This document shows, piece after piece, positions 44,549 to 53,859 of a DNA stretch of 64,000 bases. Position 1 is the first letter of the stretch, and each line of letters begins with the position of its first letter. The translations under genes were made by a program, and so were the position numbers. The notes under the pieces are model-generated. The model saw only the letters and a list, made by a program, of their open reading frames with translations, had not been told where the DNA came from and did no database searches. The DNA is from Parasphingopyxis marina. Its GTDB lineage: Bacteria; Pseudomonadota; Alphaproteobacteria; Sphingomonadales; Sphingomonadaceae. The DNA lies in assembly GCF_014237875.1 (NCBI RefSeq), contig NZ_JACJVJ010000002.1, positions 1 through 64,000 on the forward strand. The letters run 5' to 3'.

Positions 44549-45220
44549 CTACCACATGTCGCGGGCGGCCTCACGGGCCTCGAGCAGGTTCCACAGGCCG
44601 CGATGCTGGGCAAGGATCTGTTCGCCCCCAAAGGCTAGCGCGCGGCGTACGGCAGGCGATTCTCCGGCGACATCGGCGACCGCAACGGCATCGGCGCCAT
44701 CGGGAAGGGCGGAGAGGGGCGCTTCGACTTCCAATTTCTCGGCGGCCGCGATCAGTACGCGGCGGATGGCCTTCCAGTCCATGACGAGCGCTATGGCTGC
44801 GCCAAGCGCGCAACCGGCGCGCTCGGACCGGGCGAGCGTCTCGATCGCATGGCGCTGCGAGAGGACCGCCGACTCGCTTTCTGCGTGGCCGGGCGTCGAA
44901 GGGAGAGGGCCGGCGGCCACGGTAAGGTTGGTGAGGAAGGCGCGTTCGCGGGCAAAACCCAGTTCGGCTTGCTCCAACCAGCTGCGGGCTTCGGGAATGG
45001 CGGTTTTGACGGCGGCGAGTTCGACGACGCCGGGCTGCTGGCCATGAAGAATGCCAAGGAAATGCGCGGCGTCGGCAAGATTGCGCGCCGCTTCCTTGTC
45101 GCTGTTGAGTTCGGTGCTCGAAACGTAACGATGGGAGGCCGAACCATCGGTATCGGCCATGGCGCTCAATGTCGCACCGATTCCGGATTCGTCGATTGCC
45201 TGCGCCGCGCCGTGCGTCAT
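44549..45220 (-). CDS. Unknown helical protein
   Basis: A 223-residue, alanine- and leucine-rich helical protein with no signal peptide. A central segment (RHAIETLARSERAGCALGAAIALVMDW, split by a Gly/Ala stretch) is mildly hydrophobic and may be buried in a helical bundle. I do not recognise the family. ATG 45220 has GGAG 7 nt upstream and is chosen over an earlier in-frame start at 45235. It lies upstream of moxR on the same strand, separated by 125 bp. Confidence 0.65.
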   Translation of the reverse strand: MTHGAAQAIDESGIGATLSAMADTDGSASHRYVSSTELNSDKEAARNLADAAHFLGILHGQQPGVVELAAVKTAIPEARSWLEQAELGFARERAFLTNLTVAAGPLPSTPGHAESESAVLSQRHAIETLARSERAGCALGAAIALVMDWKAIRRVLIAAAEKLEVEAPLSALPDGADAVAVADVAGESPAVRRALAFGGEQILAQHRGLWNLLEAREAARDMW

Positions 45221-45251
45221 TTCCGGTCTCCACAATGGCGGTCGATGCCGC

Positions 45252-45296
45252 CTTTACTCCCCACCCACGCGCTCCTGATAGTGGGTGCGTGTAAAG
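45252..45296. repeat. Two-part inverted repeat between divergent genes
   Basis: CTTTAC (45252-45257) pairs with GTAAAG (45291-45296), and CACCCAC (45262-45268) pairs with GTGGGTG (45281-45287). A 4-by-3 nt internal loop lies between the stems, with a 12-nt apical loop. It lies 32 bp before the unknown helical gene and about 100 bp before the glycosyltransferase start. It could be an operator or an RNA structure. Confidence 0.5.
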
Positions 45297-45398
45297 ACCC
45301 GGTTTACAGCCCATTAGTCTAGAATTGACGGAAGTTAACCATCAGGAACGCGCGGGTTCTTGACAAAAGCCCGGCCATCCCCGAGCGCCGGGGCCGGC

Positions 45399-47309
45399 AT
45401 GAGCGGAAAAGCTTTCCACGACATCGACGATCATCGGCGTGCCGGGCCTGCCGATATTGGCCGCGCGCTCGTCGAACGTGCCGAATCGCTCGAAAGCGAA
45501 CTGACCGAGGCCCGGCGGACCATTCGCCGATACGAGCAGAACCGGTCGAAGGCGCTCGCGCCCGAGCTGGACGCCGCGCGGGAAAGCGTCCGCTCGCAGC
45601 TTTCCTATCGTTTTGGCGAGGCAGTGCTGCGAGCGATCCGCAATCCATTGCGCTTGCCGCTGCTGCCGTTTTCGATCTTTCGCCAATGGCGCGCCTTCCG
45701 CGCATCCAAGGCGGATGAGGCGACGACGGTAGCGGGGGACGCTCTCGACGGAGTCGAGGCTGAACCGCTTGAGGACAGCCCGATTACCCGGGAGATCGCC
45801 CGGCAGATGTCGGTAGATGCGTTGAGCGGGCTTGAAACGAAGAAACTGCGCGGGCTCCTCCGGGAAGCCACGAACCGCGGAGAGCTGGCGCTACAGGTTC
45901 GCACCGCCGAAGCGATCTGGCTCAGGGAGCGCAATATCGCGGCGGCGCTCGTGCTGCGGCGCAAGCGCGGATTGTGCGCGGAACTCGATACCGGCTGGCT
46001 GCCGCTGCTGCCGAAGCGGCCGATCGCCGATGGCGGCGATAAGACCGTGCTGCACCTCTTCAAGACGATCTACCCGGTGGAATCGACCGGCGGCGCGGTG
46101 CGCAACTGGTCGATCGTGAAGCAGCAAAAGGCCCGTGGCTGGAATCCGGTTGCTGCGGTGGCGCCCGGAAACCTGCCTGAGACTCTCGTCGAGGCCAACG
46201 GCGGGCGCGACGGGCCCTTCGTCGTGGAGAGCGAAGGGGTGCCGATCCACTATTGCCATTTCACGGCGCAGGATCAGACGGAGATGCCGAAGGATGTGGT
46301 GCTCGGGTTCGAGGCGCATCTTCTCGACGAGATTTGCGGCACCGTCTGGCCCTCGATCATCCACGCGGCGTCGGGCTTTCGCGGGTATGACAATGCGCTC
46401 AAGGGCCTGGCGCTGGCGCAGGCGCGCAATCTGCCGTTCGTCTACGAAGTCCGCTCCTTCCACGAACATACCTGGGGCCCGCGTTTCAACGGGATCGAGG
46501 ATACCGAACACACGCGCTTGCGCATGGCCCAGGAGGACCGCTGCATGGCGGCTGCCGATGCGGTGGTGACGATATCCGAAGCGATGGCCGAACAGCTTCA
46601 CAGGCGCGGGGCCGTGAAAACGCGGCTCTTCATCGTTCCCAACTCGGTGGAAGAGCATTTTCTGGAAGAGCCGGATCGCGATACCTGCGAAGCCTTTCGC
46701 GCCAAATGGGGGCTGATGGGCAAGGCGGTCATCGGCTATGTGTCCAATATCTCGCGGCGCGAAGGACATGAGATATTATGCGAGGGGTTCGCCCGCCTGG
46801 CCGCCAGCAATCCCGGCCTCCAGCTGCTTATCGTCGGCGATGGCAATTATCGCGAAGAGATAGAGCAGCGCGCCGCCGTGCTCGGCATAGCGGATTCGAC
46901 GATCTTCACGGGGCAAATCGATCATGCCGAGATAGCGGCGGCCTATGCGGCGATCGATATTTTCGTCGTACCGCGCCTTCCCGATTATGCGTCGGATTAT
47001 GTAACGCCGATGAAACCTGTCGAGGCGATGGCGCTGCGGCGGCCCTTGATCATGTCCGACCGCCCCGTATCGCGCGAACTGATCGGCGAGGAGGAGCGCG
47101 GCCTGTATTTCGAAACCGGCAATCCCGCGGACCTCGCGCGCGCGATCCAGCAGGCGCTCGCCGATCCCGCCCGGCGCGCCAGCCGCGCCGAAGCGGCGCG
47201 CAAATGGGTGGAAGATACGAGGCTCTGGCCGCAGAGCGTCGCACGCTATGAACAGGTTTATGCGGCAGCGCGCACGCACCACGCGAAACGCAAGGGAAGC
47301 GAACGATGA
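45399..47309 (+). CDS. Glycosyltransferase with helical N-terminal extension (GT4-like)
   Basis: A 636-residue protein. The first 230 residues are charged and helical with coiled-coil character (RALVERAESLESELTEARR), then a two-domain GT-B glycosyltransferase. The C-terminal donor domain has VIGYVSNISRREGHEILCEGFARL split by the usual Gly, LLIVGDGNYREEI and VVPRLPDYASDYVTPMKPVEAMAL, typical of family 4. The acceptor is unknown. ATG 45399 has no clear ribosome-binding site; a TTG at 45360, 12 nt after AGGA, would add 13 residues. The second glycosyltransferase overlaps its stop. Confidence 0.82.
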   Translation: MSGKAFHDIDDHRRAGPADIGRALVERAESLESELTEARRTIRRYEQNRSKALAPELDAARESVRSQLSYRFGEAVLRAIRNPLRLPLLPFSIFRQWRAFRASKADEATTVAGDALDGVEAEPLEDSPITREIARQMSVDALSGLETKKLRGLLREATNRGELALQVRTAEAIWLRERNIAAALVLRRKRGLCAELDTGWLPLLPKRPIADGGDKTVLHLFKTIYPVESTGGAVRNWSIVKQQKARGWNPVAAVAPGNLPETLVEANGGRDGPFVVESEGVPIHYCHFTAQDQTEMPKDVVLGFEAHLLDEICGTVWPSIIHAASGFRGYDNALKGLALAQARNLPFVYEVRSFHEHTWGPRFNGIEDTEHTRLRMAQEDRCMAAADAVVTISEAMAEQLHRRGAVKTRLFIVPNSVEEHFLEEPDRDTCEAFRAKWGLMGKAVIGYVSNISRREGHEILCEGFARLAASNPGLQLLIVGDGNYREEIEQRAAVLGIADSTIFTGQIDHAEIAAAYAAIDIFVVPRLPDYASDYVTPMKPVEAMALRRPLIMSDRPVSRELIGEEERGLYFETGNPADLARAIQQALADPARRASRAEAARKWVEDTRLWPQSVARYEQVYAAARTHHAKRKGSER

Positions 47310-48451
47310 AACCGGGCGAGGCCCCGGCTATCGTGCCTTGCGGCCGATCGGAAGCGCTGGCCCGCAAATATAGCGAGCTCGCCGCGCTGGGAACCGGGCA
47401 GCTGCCGGGACTGCTGATCTGCTGGCCGACGGCGCGCGCCAACAAGTTCCAGTCGCTGCTCTATCGGCGGGCCGAAACGCATGGCTTCGCCGTCGAGCGG
47501 ATCGTGAAGCTGGAGGAGCTGGATGAGATATATTGGCCGGGGCCCGTCATCTTTCACGCGCACTGGTTCGGGCCGCTCGCCAACAAGGTCGAGACCGAGT
47601 CGGAATACCGCCAGGTCGTCGAGAATGCGCTGCAATCCTTCGATGCGCTGCGCCGCCGGACCGGCGCGAAGTTCGTCTGGACCGCGCACAACACGATTCC
47701 CCATGGATCGCGCTATCCCGAGGTCGATACCGAATTGCGCCGCCGCATCATCGCGGACTTCGATGCTGTCCATTTCATGGACGAAAGCCATGCCGCGTTG
47801 CTGGAAGAAGCCTTCGGCCTTGGCCCCAGGCACGCGTTTGTGGCGCGTCACCCGCACTACGATCCCGCCCATGCCGATCATCTCGAACGATCCGAAGCGC
47901 GCGAGACGCTGGGCATCGATCCGGGAGCGACGTTGCTGCTCTTTTTCGGATCGATCCAGCGCTACAAGGGCCTCAACCGGCTGATCGCCGCCTTTGCGGA
48001 GGCATCGAAGACTCGGCCCGATCTGCGCCTCGTGATCACCGGTATTCCGAGCGACGCGGATTATGTGGCAGAAGTCGGCGATGCGGTGGCGGGCGTCAAC
48101 GCGGTGCGCTTCCTCCCGTACAAGGTGCCGGACGACGAGATCCAGCGTTATTTCCGCGCCGCGGATGCCGCCGTCCTTCCCTATAGCGGCGAGCAGCTCA
48201 ATTCCGGCGCGGCGATGCTGGCGCTGTCGTTCGATTGCCCAATTATCGCGCCGCGGGCCCAAGCCTTTGCCGCGCTGGAGCGGTTCAATGTTACGCTATA
48301 TGCGGACACCGGCGAGCATGCGCTCGCCCGGGCACTGGCGGGTTTCGAGCACCGATCCAGCACGATCGACTTCGCAGCATTCCGCGAGGCGCACGATCCG
48401 GTAAACGTCTCGGACGCCTTTTTTAAAGGGCTGGAACCGCTGAAAGGCTGA
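47306..48451 (+). CDS. GT-B glycosyltransferase (family 1/4-like)
   Basis: A 381-residue glycosyltransferase with an acceptor domain (HAHWFGPLANKVETES, FVWTAHNTIPHGSRYPE) and a donor domain (LLLFFGSIQRYKGLNRLIAAF, split, then LRLVITGIPS and AADAAVLPYSGEQLNSGAAML). It resembles exopolysaccharide enzymes of the GumK/AceC type in layout. The ATG overlaps the upstream glycosyltransferase stop (ATGA), so the pair is coupled and probably adds successive sugars to one glycan. No polymerase or flippase gene is in the window. It converges on rpoD. Confidence 0.85.
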   Translation: MKPGEAPAIVPCGRSEALARKYSELAALGTGQLPGLLICWPTARANKFQSLLYRRAETHGFAVERIVKLEELDEIYWPGPVIFHAHWFGPLANKVETESEYRQVVENALQSFDALRRRTGAKFVWTAHNTIPHGSRYPEVDTELRRRIIADFDAVHFMDESHAALLEEAFGLGPRHAFVARHPHYDPAHADHLERSEARETLGIDPGATLLLFFGSIQRYKGLNRLIAAFAEASKTRPDLRLVITGIPSDADYVAEVGDAVAGVNAVRFLPYKVPDDEIQRYFRAADAAVLPYSGEQLNSGAAMLALSFDCPIIAPRAQAFAALERFNVTLYADTGEHALARALAGFEHRSSTIDFAAFREAHDPVNVSDAFFKGLEPLKG

Positions 48452-48465
48452 ATCTTTCCGGCCGG

Positions 48466-50511
48466 CTACTGGTCGAGGAAGCTCCGCATTTTCCGGCTGC
48501 GGCTCGGATGCTTGAGTTTCCGCAGCGCCTTGGCTTCGATCTGCCGAATGCGTTCGCGGGTCACCGAGAATTGCTGGCCGACCTCTTCGAGCGTGTGATC
48601 GGTGTTCATGCCGATGCCGAAGCGCATGCGCAGCACACGTTCTTCGCGCGGGGTGAGGCTGGCGAGCACGCGGGTCACCGTTTCCTTGAGGTTGGACTGG
48701 ATCGCGGCGTCCACCGGGATGATCGCATTCTTGTCCTCGATGAAGTCGCCGAGATGCGAATCCTCCTCGTCGCCGATCGGCGTTTCGAGGGAAATCGGTT
48801 CCTTGGCGATCTTCATCACCTTGCGGACCTTTTCGAGCGGCATCGACAGCCGCTCGGCCATTTCTTCCGGCGTCGCCTCGCGGCCCTGCTCGTGCAGGAA
48901 CTGGCGCGAGGTGCGAACCAGCTTATTGATCGTCTCGATCATGTGCACCGGGATACGGATGGTGCGCGCCTGATCGGCGATGGAGCGGGTGATCGCCTGA
49001 CGAATCCACCAGGTCGCGTAGGTGCTGAACTTGTAGCCGCGGCGATACTCAAACTTATCGACCGCCTTCATCAGCCCGATATTGCCTTCCTGGATCAGGT
49101 CCAGGAACTGAAGGCCGCGATTGGTGTATTTCTTGGCAATCGAAATCACGAGACGGAGATTGGCTTCCACCATTTCCTTCTTGGCGATCCGCGCTTCGCG
49201 CTCGGCCTTCTGAACCATGTTGACGATGCGGCGGAACTCGTTGAGCGACGTGCCGGTCGCCTGACTGATCTCGCCGATTTCGGTGCGGATGCGTTCGACG
49301 GCTTCGGCTTCCTTGTCGGCGAACTTCTCCCATTTCGCGTCGATCTTGGAGACTTTCTTCAGCCAGCCGTCTTCGAGTTCGTTACCCATATATTCTTCGA
49401 GGAACGAACGGCGCGGCACCTTGTGGCGCTCGGCAAGCCGCAGCATCTGGCCGCCCAGCGCGGTGAGGCGGCGATTATAGGAATAGAGCTGGTCGACCAG
49501 ATATTCGATCTTGGTCGCATGGAACTGGACGCTTTCGACCTCGGCGGTCAGCTCTTCGCGCAGATTGTGGTAGCGCGTTTCCTGCGCCTTGGGGAATTCC
49601 TCCCCGCTGCCGAGCGCTTCCAGCCGCCGCTCCTGGACCTTGGAGAAGGTCTTGTAGAGCTTCGTGATCTTGGCGAACCGCTCCAGCGCGTCGGGCTTGA
49701 GGGCCTCTTCCATCTGGGCGAGCGAGAGCTGGTTGTCGTCTTCGTCTTCCTCGGCCTCGCGGCGACGCGCCGCCGCAGCGTCTTCGTCGTCCGTGCTGTC
49801 GTCGTCTTCCTCGTCCTTGTCGGCGCTTTCCTCCTCGTCGAAATCGTCCTCGTCTTCCTTGATCGAGACGCCGGCGGTTTTTTCAGAGATTTCGCCGCTG
49901 TCGTCGTCATTCTCGACGTCTTCCGCGGTCGGCCCCTTGGTCAGCATCGCCTCGAGATCGAGAATTTCGCGCAGCTGCATTTCCTCATCGTTCAGCGCGT
50001 CCGACCATTCGATGATCGCGTGGAAGGTGATCGGGCTTTCGCACAGCCCCATGATCATCATGTCGCGGCCCGCTTCGATACGCTTGGCGATGGCGATTTC
50101 GCCTTCGCGGCTCAGCAGTTCGACCGCGCCCATTTCGCGCAGATACATGCGCACCGGATCGTCGGTGCGGTCGCCCGTGGTCTTGGCCTTGGGCGCTTCG
50201 ACCAGTTTTTTCTCTTCCGGTTCGTCTTCCGAGCCATCCACCGCGCTCGGAACGTCCTTGGCTTCGGCGGCCTCTTCCTCGCCGGCGTCCTCATTCTCGA
50301 CGATGTTGACGCCCATCTCGGACAGCGCCGACATGATGTCCTCGATCTGTTCGGAGGCCATCTGATCCTGCGGCAGTGCCTCGTTCAGCTCGTCATAGGT
50401 GAGGTAACCGCGCTTCTTCGCCTTGGCGATGAGCTTCTTGATCGACGCCTGGTTCAGGTCGATGACCGGTGCGTCGCCCTCGTCCTTGGGCGCGGTGTTT
50501 GCTTTTGACAT
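48466..50511 (-). CDS. rpoD: RNA polymerase sigma factor RpoD (sigma-70)
   Basis: A 681-residue primary sigma factor. Region 1.1 is near residues 10-55 and region 1.2 at [11 protein letters not shown]. Region 2 contains [20 protein letters not shown] and [11 protein letters not shown], and region 4 contains [18 protein letters not shown] for -35 recognition. The non-conserved region carries a long acidic stretch (about residues 197-262, many EDED and EEDDD runs). An AGGATAAC site precedes the ATG. It lies 23 bp after dnaG, the classic macromolecular synthesis arrangement. Confidence 0.98.
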   Translation of the reverse strand: MSKANTAPKDEGDAPVIDLNQASIKKLIAKAKKRGYLTYDELNEALPQDQMASEQIEDIMSALSEMGVNIVENEDAGEEEAAEAKDVPSAVDGSEDEPEEKKLVEAPKAKTTGDRTDDPVRMYLREMGAVELLSREGEIAIAKRIEAGRDMMIMGLCESPITFHAIIEWSDALNDEEMQLREILDLEAMLTKGPTAEDVENDDDSGEISEKTAGVSIKEDEDDFDEEESADKDEEDDDSTDDEDAAAARRREAEEDEDDNQLSLAQMEEALKPDALERFAKITKLYKTFSKVQERRLEALGSGEEFPKAQETRYHNLREELTAEVESVQFHATKIEYLVDQLYSYNRRLTALGGQMLRLAERHKVPRRSFLEEYMGNELEDGWLKKVSKIDAKWEKFADKEAEAVERIRTEIGEISQATGTSLNEFRRIVNMVQKAEREARIAKKEMVEANLRLVISIAKKYTNRGLQFLDLIQEGNIGLMKAVDKFEYRRGYKFSTYATWWIRQAITRSIADQARTIRIPVHMIETINKLVRTSRQFLHEQGREATPEEMAERLSMPLEKVRKVMKIAKEPISLETPIGDEEDSHLGDFIEDKNAIIPVDAAIQSNLKETVTRVLASLTPREERVLRMRFGIGMNTDHTLEEVGQQFSVTRERIRQIEAKALRKLKHPSRSRKMRSFLDQ

Positions 50512-50534
50512 ATGTTATCCTGCGTTTGACGCCG

Positions 50535-52358
50535 CTAAGCTGCGGCTTCCCCTAGCAATTCCAATTCATCGTGCAAGCGTTGCTTTTCCGCCATCAGCTG
50601 ACGCCGCCGTTCCGATTCCCTGTTCCAGACGCCTTCGAAATCGTCCGAATCCGCCGCGTGTTCGAGCGCGGCACGGACGCTTTCGAGATTGGCCTCGAGC
50701 TCCTGGCTGCGGGCGATCGTGTCGATCGCGGCCTCCAGATCCCTGATCGCGACCTCCGGGTCCGACCGGCGATAAAAGAAAGAAAAGCCAAGATCGCGCC
50801 ACAAATGGCGGTTCTCCGCCACTTCTATGTCCGCATCTGCCAATATGGTTTCGATCATGTCAGCATCAAGGTCCGGCCGCTCGAAAGCCGCGGCAACGAG
50901 CAGGTCACGCCATTTGGCGAGCAGGCTCTCGTCGACGCTGAGCGACTGGATTTGGTCGGCGCGGGTCTTCACGACCACCGGATAGCGCGACAGACCGAGC
51001 AGGATCGCCCGAATATAAAGATCGAGGCCCTGCAGTCGATCGCGACCGGATGTCGCCGCAATCGCGCCGCGGACGAATTCGACTTCCTTCTTTTTCCAGC
51101 CATAGGCCTGCCAGAAACGATCGCGAAATTCGCGACCGAACTCGTCGCGCATCGCCGGATCGCCGATCCCCTGGGCGATGTCGGCCAGCCGTTTCTTGAG
51201 CTTGGCGCGCGCTGTCGGGCTGCGCGCGTCGATTTGCGTGGATTCGTAATTCCACAGAAATGCGTCAAGGCTGAGCGGGTTTGCGAATTGCCGTTTGAGA
51301 TCGGCGGTGCCCCCGGCCTTGATCACATCGTCCGGATCCTGCCCCGGCGGCAGCGAGACGAAGGCGAGCGTGCGTTCGGGCTTGATTGCCGGCAGCGCGC
51401 GCTCGACGGCGCGCATCGCGGCTTTCTGGCCGGCGGCATCGCCGTCGAAGCAGAGGATCGGCGCTTCGTCGACGCGCCAGAGCATGGTCAGCTGTTCTTC
51501 GGTGAGCGCGGTGCCGAGCGGGGCGACGGCCTCGGGGAAGCCGGCCTGGTGGAGCGCGATCACGTCCATCTGGCCCTCGACGACGATAATCCGTTTGGCG
51601 TCGCGCGACGCCGGCGAGGCTAGGTCGAAATTGTAGATCGTCCGTCCCTTGTCAAAGAGCGGCGTATCGGGCGAATTCAGATATTTGGGTTTCCCATCGC
51701 CGATGATCCGCCCGCTGAACGCGATCACCCGGCCGCGCTGGTCGCGGATCGGGAACATCAGGCGGGACCGGAACCGGTCATAGGGGGAGCGGCCCCGATC
51801 CTCTGGAATGGCGATCAGGCCCGCCTCGATCAGCTTGTCGCGCCCGAATTCCTTCAGCGCCTCTTCCAGCTTGCCGCGCGCATCCGGCGCAAAGCCGAGG
51901 CCGAATGCCTTTTGCGTGGCCGCATCGAGGCCGCGCTGCTCCAGATAGGCGCGCGCTTCCGCGCCGGCCGGTCCATGGAGTTGCTCCACATACCAGTCCG
52001 CCGCAGCGGTCATGACGTCACGAAGGGTTGAAGACCGTTCCTGGCGTTCGCGGGCTTGCGGATCGGGCGCGGGCATTTGCATGCCGGCGGCTTCCGCCAG
52101 CTCTTTCACCGCATCCATGAAGGGAAGGCCGCGCGTCTCCGTGACGTAGCTTATGGCATCGCCATGCGCGCCGCAGCCGAAGCAGTGATAGAAGCCCTTT
52201 TCGTCGTTGACCGTGAAGGAGGGCGTCTTTTCCTTGTGGAAGGGGCAGCAGGCCTTCCATTCGCGGCCGGCTTTCTGGAGCTTGGTATGCCGCCCGATGA
52301 CACCGGACAGCGTCGTCCGCATGCGCAGCTCGTCAAGGAAAGCAGGGGAAAGGGACAT
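50535..52358 (-). CDS. dnaG: DNA primase DnaG
   Basis: A 607-residue primase that makes RNA primers at the fork. The N-terminal zinc finger is CHC2 type (C38, H41, C59, C62 in CCPFHKEKTPSF and YHCFGCG). The TOPRIM core has IIVVEGQMDVIALHQAGF and CFDGDAAGQKAAM. The C-terminal DnaB-binding region is helical. ATG 52358 matches the usual MSLSPAFLDEL start; a longer in-frame start at 52460 would run through the promoter. A TATAAT lies 7 nt upstream, which could make the mRNA leaderless. Confidence 0.97.
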   Translation of the reverse strand: MSLSPAFLDELRMRTTLSGVIGRHTKLQKAGREWKACCPFHKEKTPSFTVNDEKGFYHCFGCGAHGDAISYVTETRGLPFMDAVKELAEAAGMQMPAPDPQARERQERSSTLRDVMTAAADWYVEQLHGPAGAEARAYLEQRGLDAATQKAFGLGFAPDARGKLEEALKEFGRDKLIEAGLIAIPEDRGRSPYDRFRSRLMFPIRDQRGRVIAFSGRIIGDGKPKYLNSPDTPLFDKGRTIYNFDLASPASRDAKRIIVVEGQMDVIALHQAGFPEAVAPLGTALTEEQLTMLWRVDEAPILCFDGDAAGQKAAMRAVERALPAIKPERTLAFVSLPPGQDPDDVIKAGGTADLKRQFANPLSLDAFLWNYESTQIDARSPTARAKLKKRLADIAQGIGDPAMRDEFGREFRDRFWQAYGWKKKEVEFVRGAIAATSGRDRLQGLDLYIRAILLGLSRYPVVVKTRADQIQSLSVDESLLAKWRDLLVAAAFERPDLDADMIETILADADIEVAENRHLWRDLGFSFFYRRSDPEVAIRDLEAAIDTIARSQELEANLESVRAALEHAADSDDFEGVWNRESERRRQLMAEKQRLHDELELLGEAAA

Positions 52359-52364
52359 AACCCT

Positions 52365-52370
52365 ATTATA
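52365..52370 (-). promoter_or_regulatory. TATAAT -10 hexamer just before dnaG
   Basis: The minus strand reads TATAAT with only 6 bases (AGGGTT) before the dnaG ATG. With normal spacing transcription would start at or near the start codon. No good -35 at 16-18 bp was seen, so it may be fortuitous. Confidence 0.35.
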
Positions 52371-52463
52371 ACGCCGAATAGCGCCAAAAGCGGCGATTTT
52401 CAATCCATCTGCGGGGATAAGTGACATTTGTATCGCCGGACCCGGTCCGGGGGCGGGCAAAGC

Positions 52464-53171
52464 CTATTCGCACACCGCCGCGATAGCCCCGCCCTCGCTC
52501 GGCATCGGGCCCATACCCGTCGCTTCCGCGCCGTCGGCAGTGAATCGATATTCGCCGGTCGGGCCGCTCGGTGGCTGGGTCGATTGCCAGAAAAAGGTGA
52601 TCGTTTCACCCGTTCCCCATTCCGATTCCTCCGGGATCGTCCAGACGATTCGATTATCGACGCAGCTGATCGTGGCGGTAAAGCCGTCGGCAAGCACCGA
52701 TTCCGCGTCATATACCGAATAGCCGGCGACACCGGTAAAGCCATAAGCGGGGAAGGTGAGCGCGAAACTCGTCGCGCGTTCCACCGGACGCAGCTCTTCC
52801 GGCATTTCGAACGGCGGATCGTTGGGGCCGTCGAAGCCGGGCCGCACTTCGTAGATATAAGTGTAGATCGTGCCTTCGGGAGCGGTGCCCGGATCGCATG
52901 GGTCCAAGTCTCCCGGGCACTGGACGCGGCTGGCGATATCGCCCAGCGCGACCCCGGCGGCGACCAGCGACGCTTCGACTTCCGGGCCGAGCGGGCCCTG
53001 GATAATGCCGCCCAGTTCCAACGCCGCGAAATCGGTCGGCGCGATCATGTCTCGGGATTCGGCGAGCGTGGCGTCTTCAACCGGATCGGCCGGCGCATCG
53101 GCCGGCGACTGGCAAGCGGCCAGGGGGAGGATCAGCGCAAGGGAAAGCGGTAAAAAGGCGGCAAAGCGCAT
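52464..53171 (-). CDS. Lipoprotein of unknown function
   Basis: A 235-residue protein with a lipoprotein signal peptide: LALILPLAAC, lipidated Cys20. A proline/acid-rich linker follows, then a folded region with a possible disulfide (VQCPGDLDPCDPG) and a Gly/Thr-rich C-terminus. I do not recognise the family. The ATG at 53171 has AGGA 6 nt upstream and is preferred over 53177. It is inserted between yqeY and dnaG, which are usually adjacent in alphaproteobacteria. Confidence 0.75.
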   Translation of the reverse strand: MRFAAFLPLSLALILPLAACQSPADAPADPVEDATLAESRDMIAPTDFAALELGGIIQGPLGPEVEASLVAAGVALGDIASRVQCPGDLDPCDPGTAPEGTIYTYIYEVRPGFDGPNDPPFEMPEELRPVERATSFALTFPAYGFTGVAGYSVYDAESVLADGFTATISCVDNRIVWTIPEESEWGTGETITFFWQSTQPPSGPTGEYRFTADGAEATGMGPMPSEGGAIAAVCE

Positions 53172-53240
53172 GAACATTCCTGAATCGTGGGGAAGCAGAC
53201 GACAAATGTCGGTACCCGAACGCCTCGCGTCAACCCGGGG

Positions 53241-53696
53241 TCAGCCCGCGAGCTTCGCCTTCACCATGCCGCTCGCCAGCCCCATGTCCATTTCCCCGGC
53301 ATGCTTCGCTTTCAGTTGGCCCATGACTTTTCCCATGTCCTGAACACCTTGCGCGCCCGTATCGGCGATGATCGCGTCGATGGCGGCGGCCATTTCCGCC
53401 TCGTCCATCATCGCGGGAAGGAATTCCTCTATTACCGTAACTTCGGCCTTTTCCGCGTCGGCGAGCTCCTGGCGGCCGCCGGTCTCGTACATCGCAATCG
53501 ATTCGCGGCGCTGCTTGACCATCTTCTGCAGCACCTCGCTCACCATCGCGTCGTCGTCCTTGGCGCCGCTCTCGGTGCGCAATTCGATATCGCGATCCTT
53601 GATCTTTGAAAGAATAAGGCGGACGGCGGCGAGCTTGTCCTTGTCCCCGGCCTTCATCGCGGCGACCTGGGCGGCCTTGATATCGTCGCGGATCAT
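53241..53696 (-). CDS. GatB/YqeY domain protein
   Basis: A 151-residue YqeY-family protein, related to the C-terminal tRNA-binding domain of the GatB amidotransferase subunit. Typical segments are MIRDDIKAAQVAAMKAGDK, VLQKMVKQRRESIAMYE, VIEEFLPAMMDE and DMGKVMGQLKAKHAGEMDMG. It probably binds tRNA, but its cellular role is not settled. ATG 53696 has AAGGA upstream; an earlier in-frame start at 53783 is rejected. It diverges from carA and precedes the dnaG-rpoD genes. Confidence 0.92.
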   Translation of the reverse strand: MIRDDIKAAQVAAMKAGDKDKLAAVRLILSKIKDRDIELRTESGAKDDDAMVSEVLQKMVKQRRESIAMYETGGRQELADAEKAEVTVIEEFLPAMMDEAEMAAAIDAIIADTGAQGVQDMGKVMGQLKAKHAGEMDMGLASGMVKAKLAG

Positions 53697-53859
53697 CTGC
53701 TTTTTCCTTGTCTGTTGCGCTGCCAGCGGCGCGGGCATTTGGGCGGAAAACCCTAGCTGGGGATAAAGCGAAAGAACAGGCATTGACCCGGCGGGGCGGG
53801 CTGCCTAGCTGACAACCGTTTGCGCGCCCGGCAAACTTTATAGAGCAAGGTAACATCCC

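Noticed and set aside
48508-50508. Open frame of 666 codons antisense to rpoD
   Set aside because: Mirror of the rpoD codon pattern; RpoD motifs are on the minus strand.
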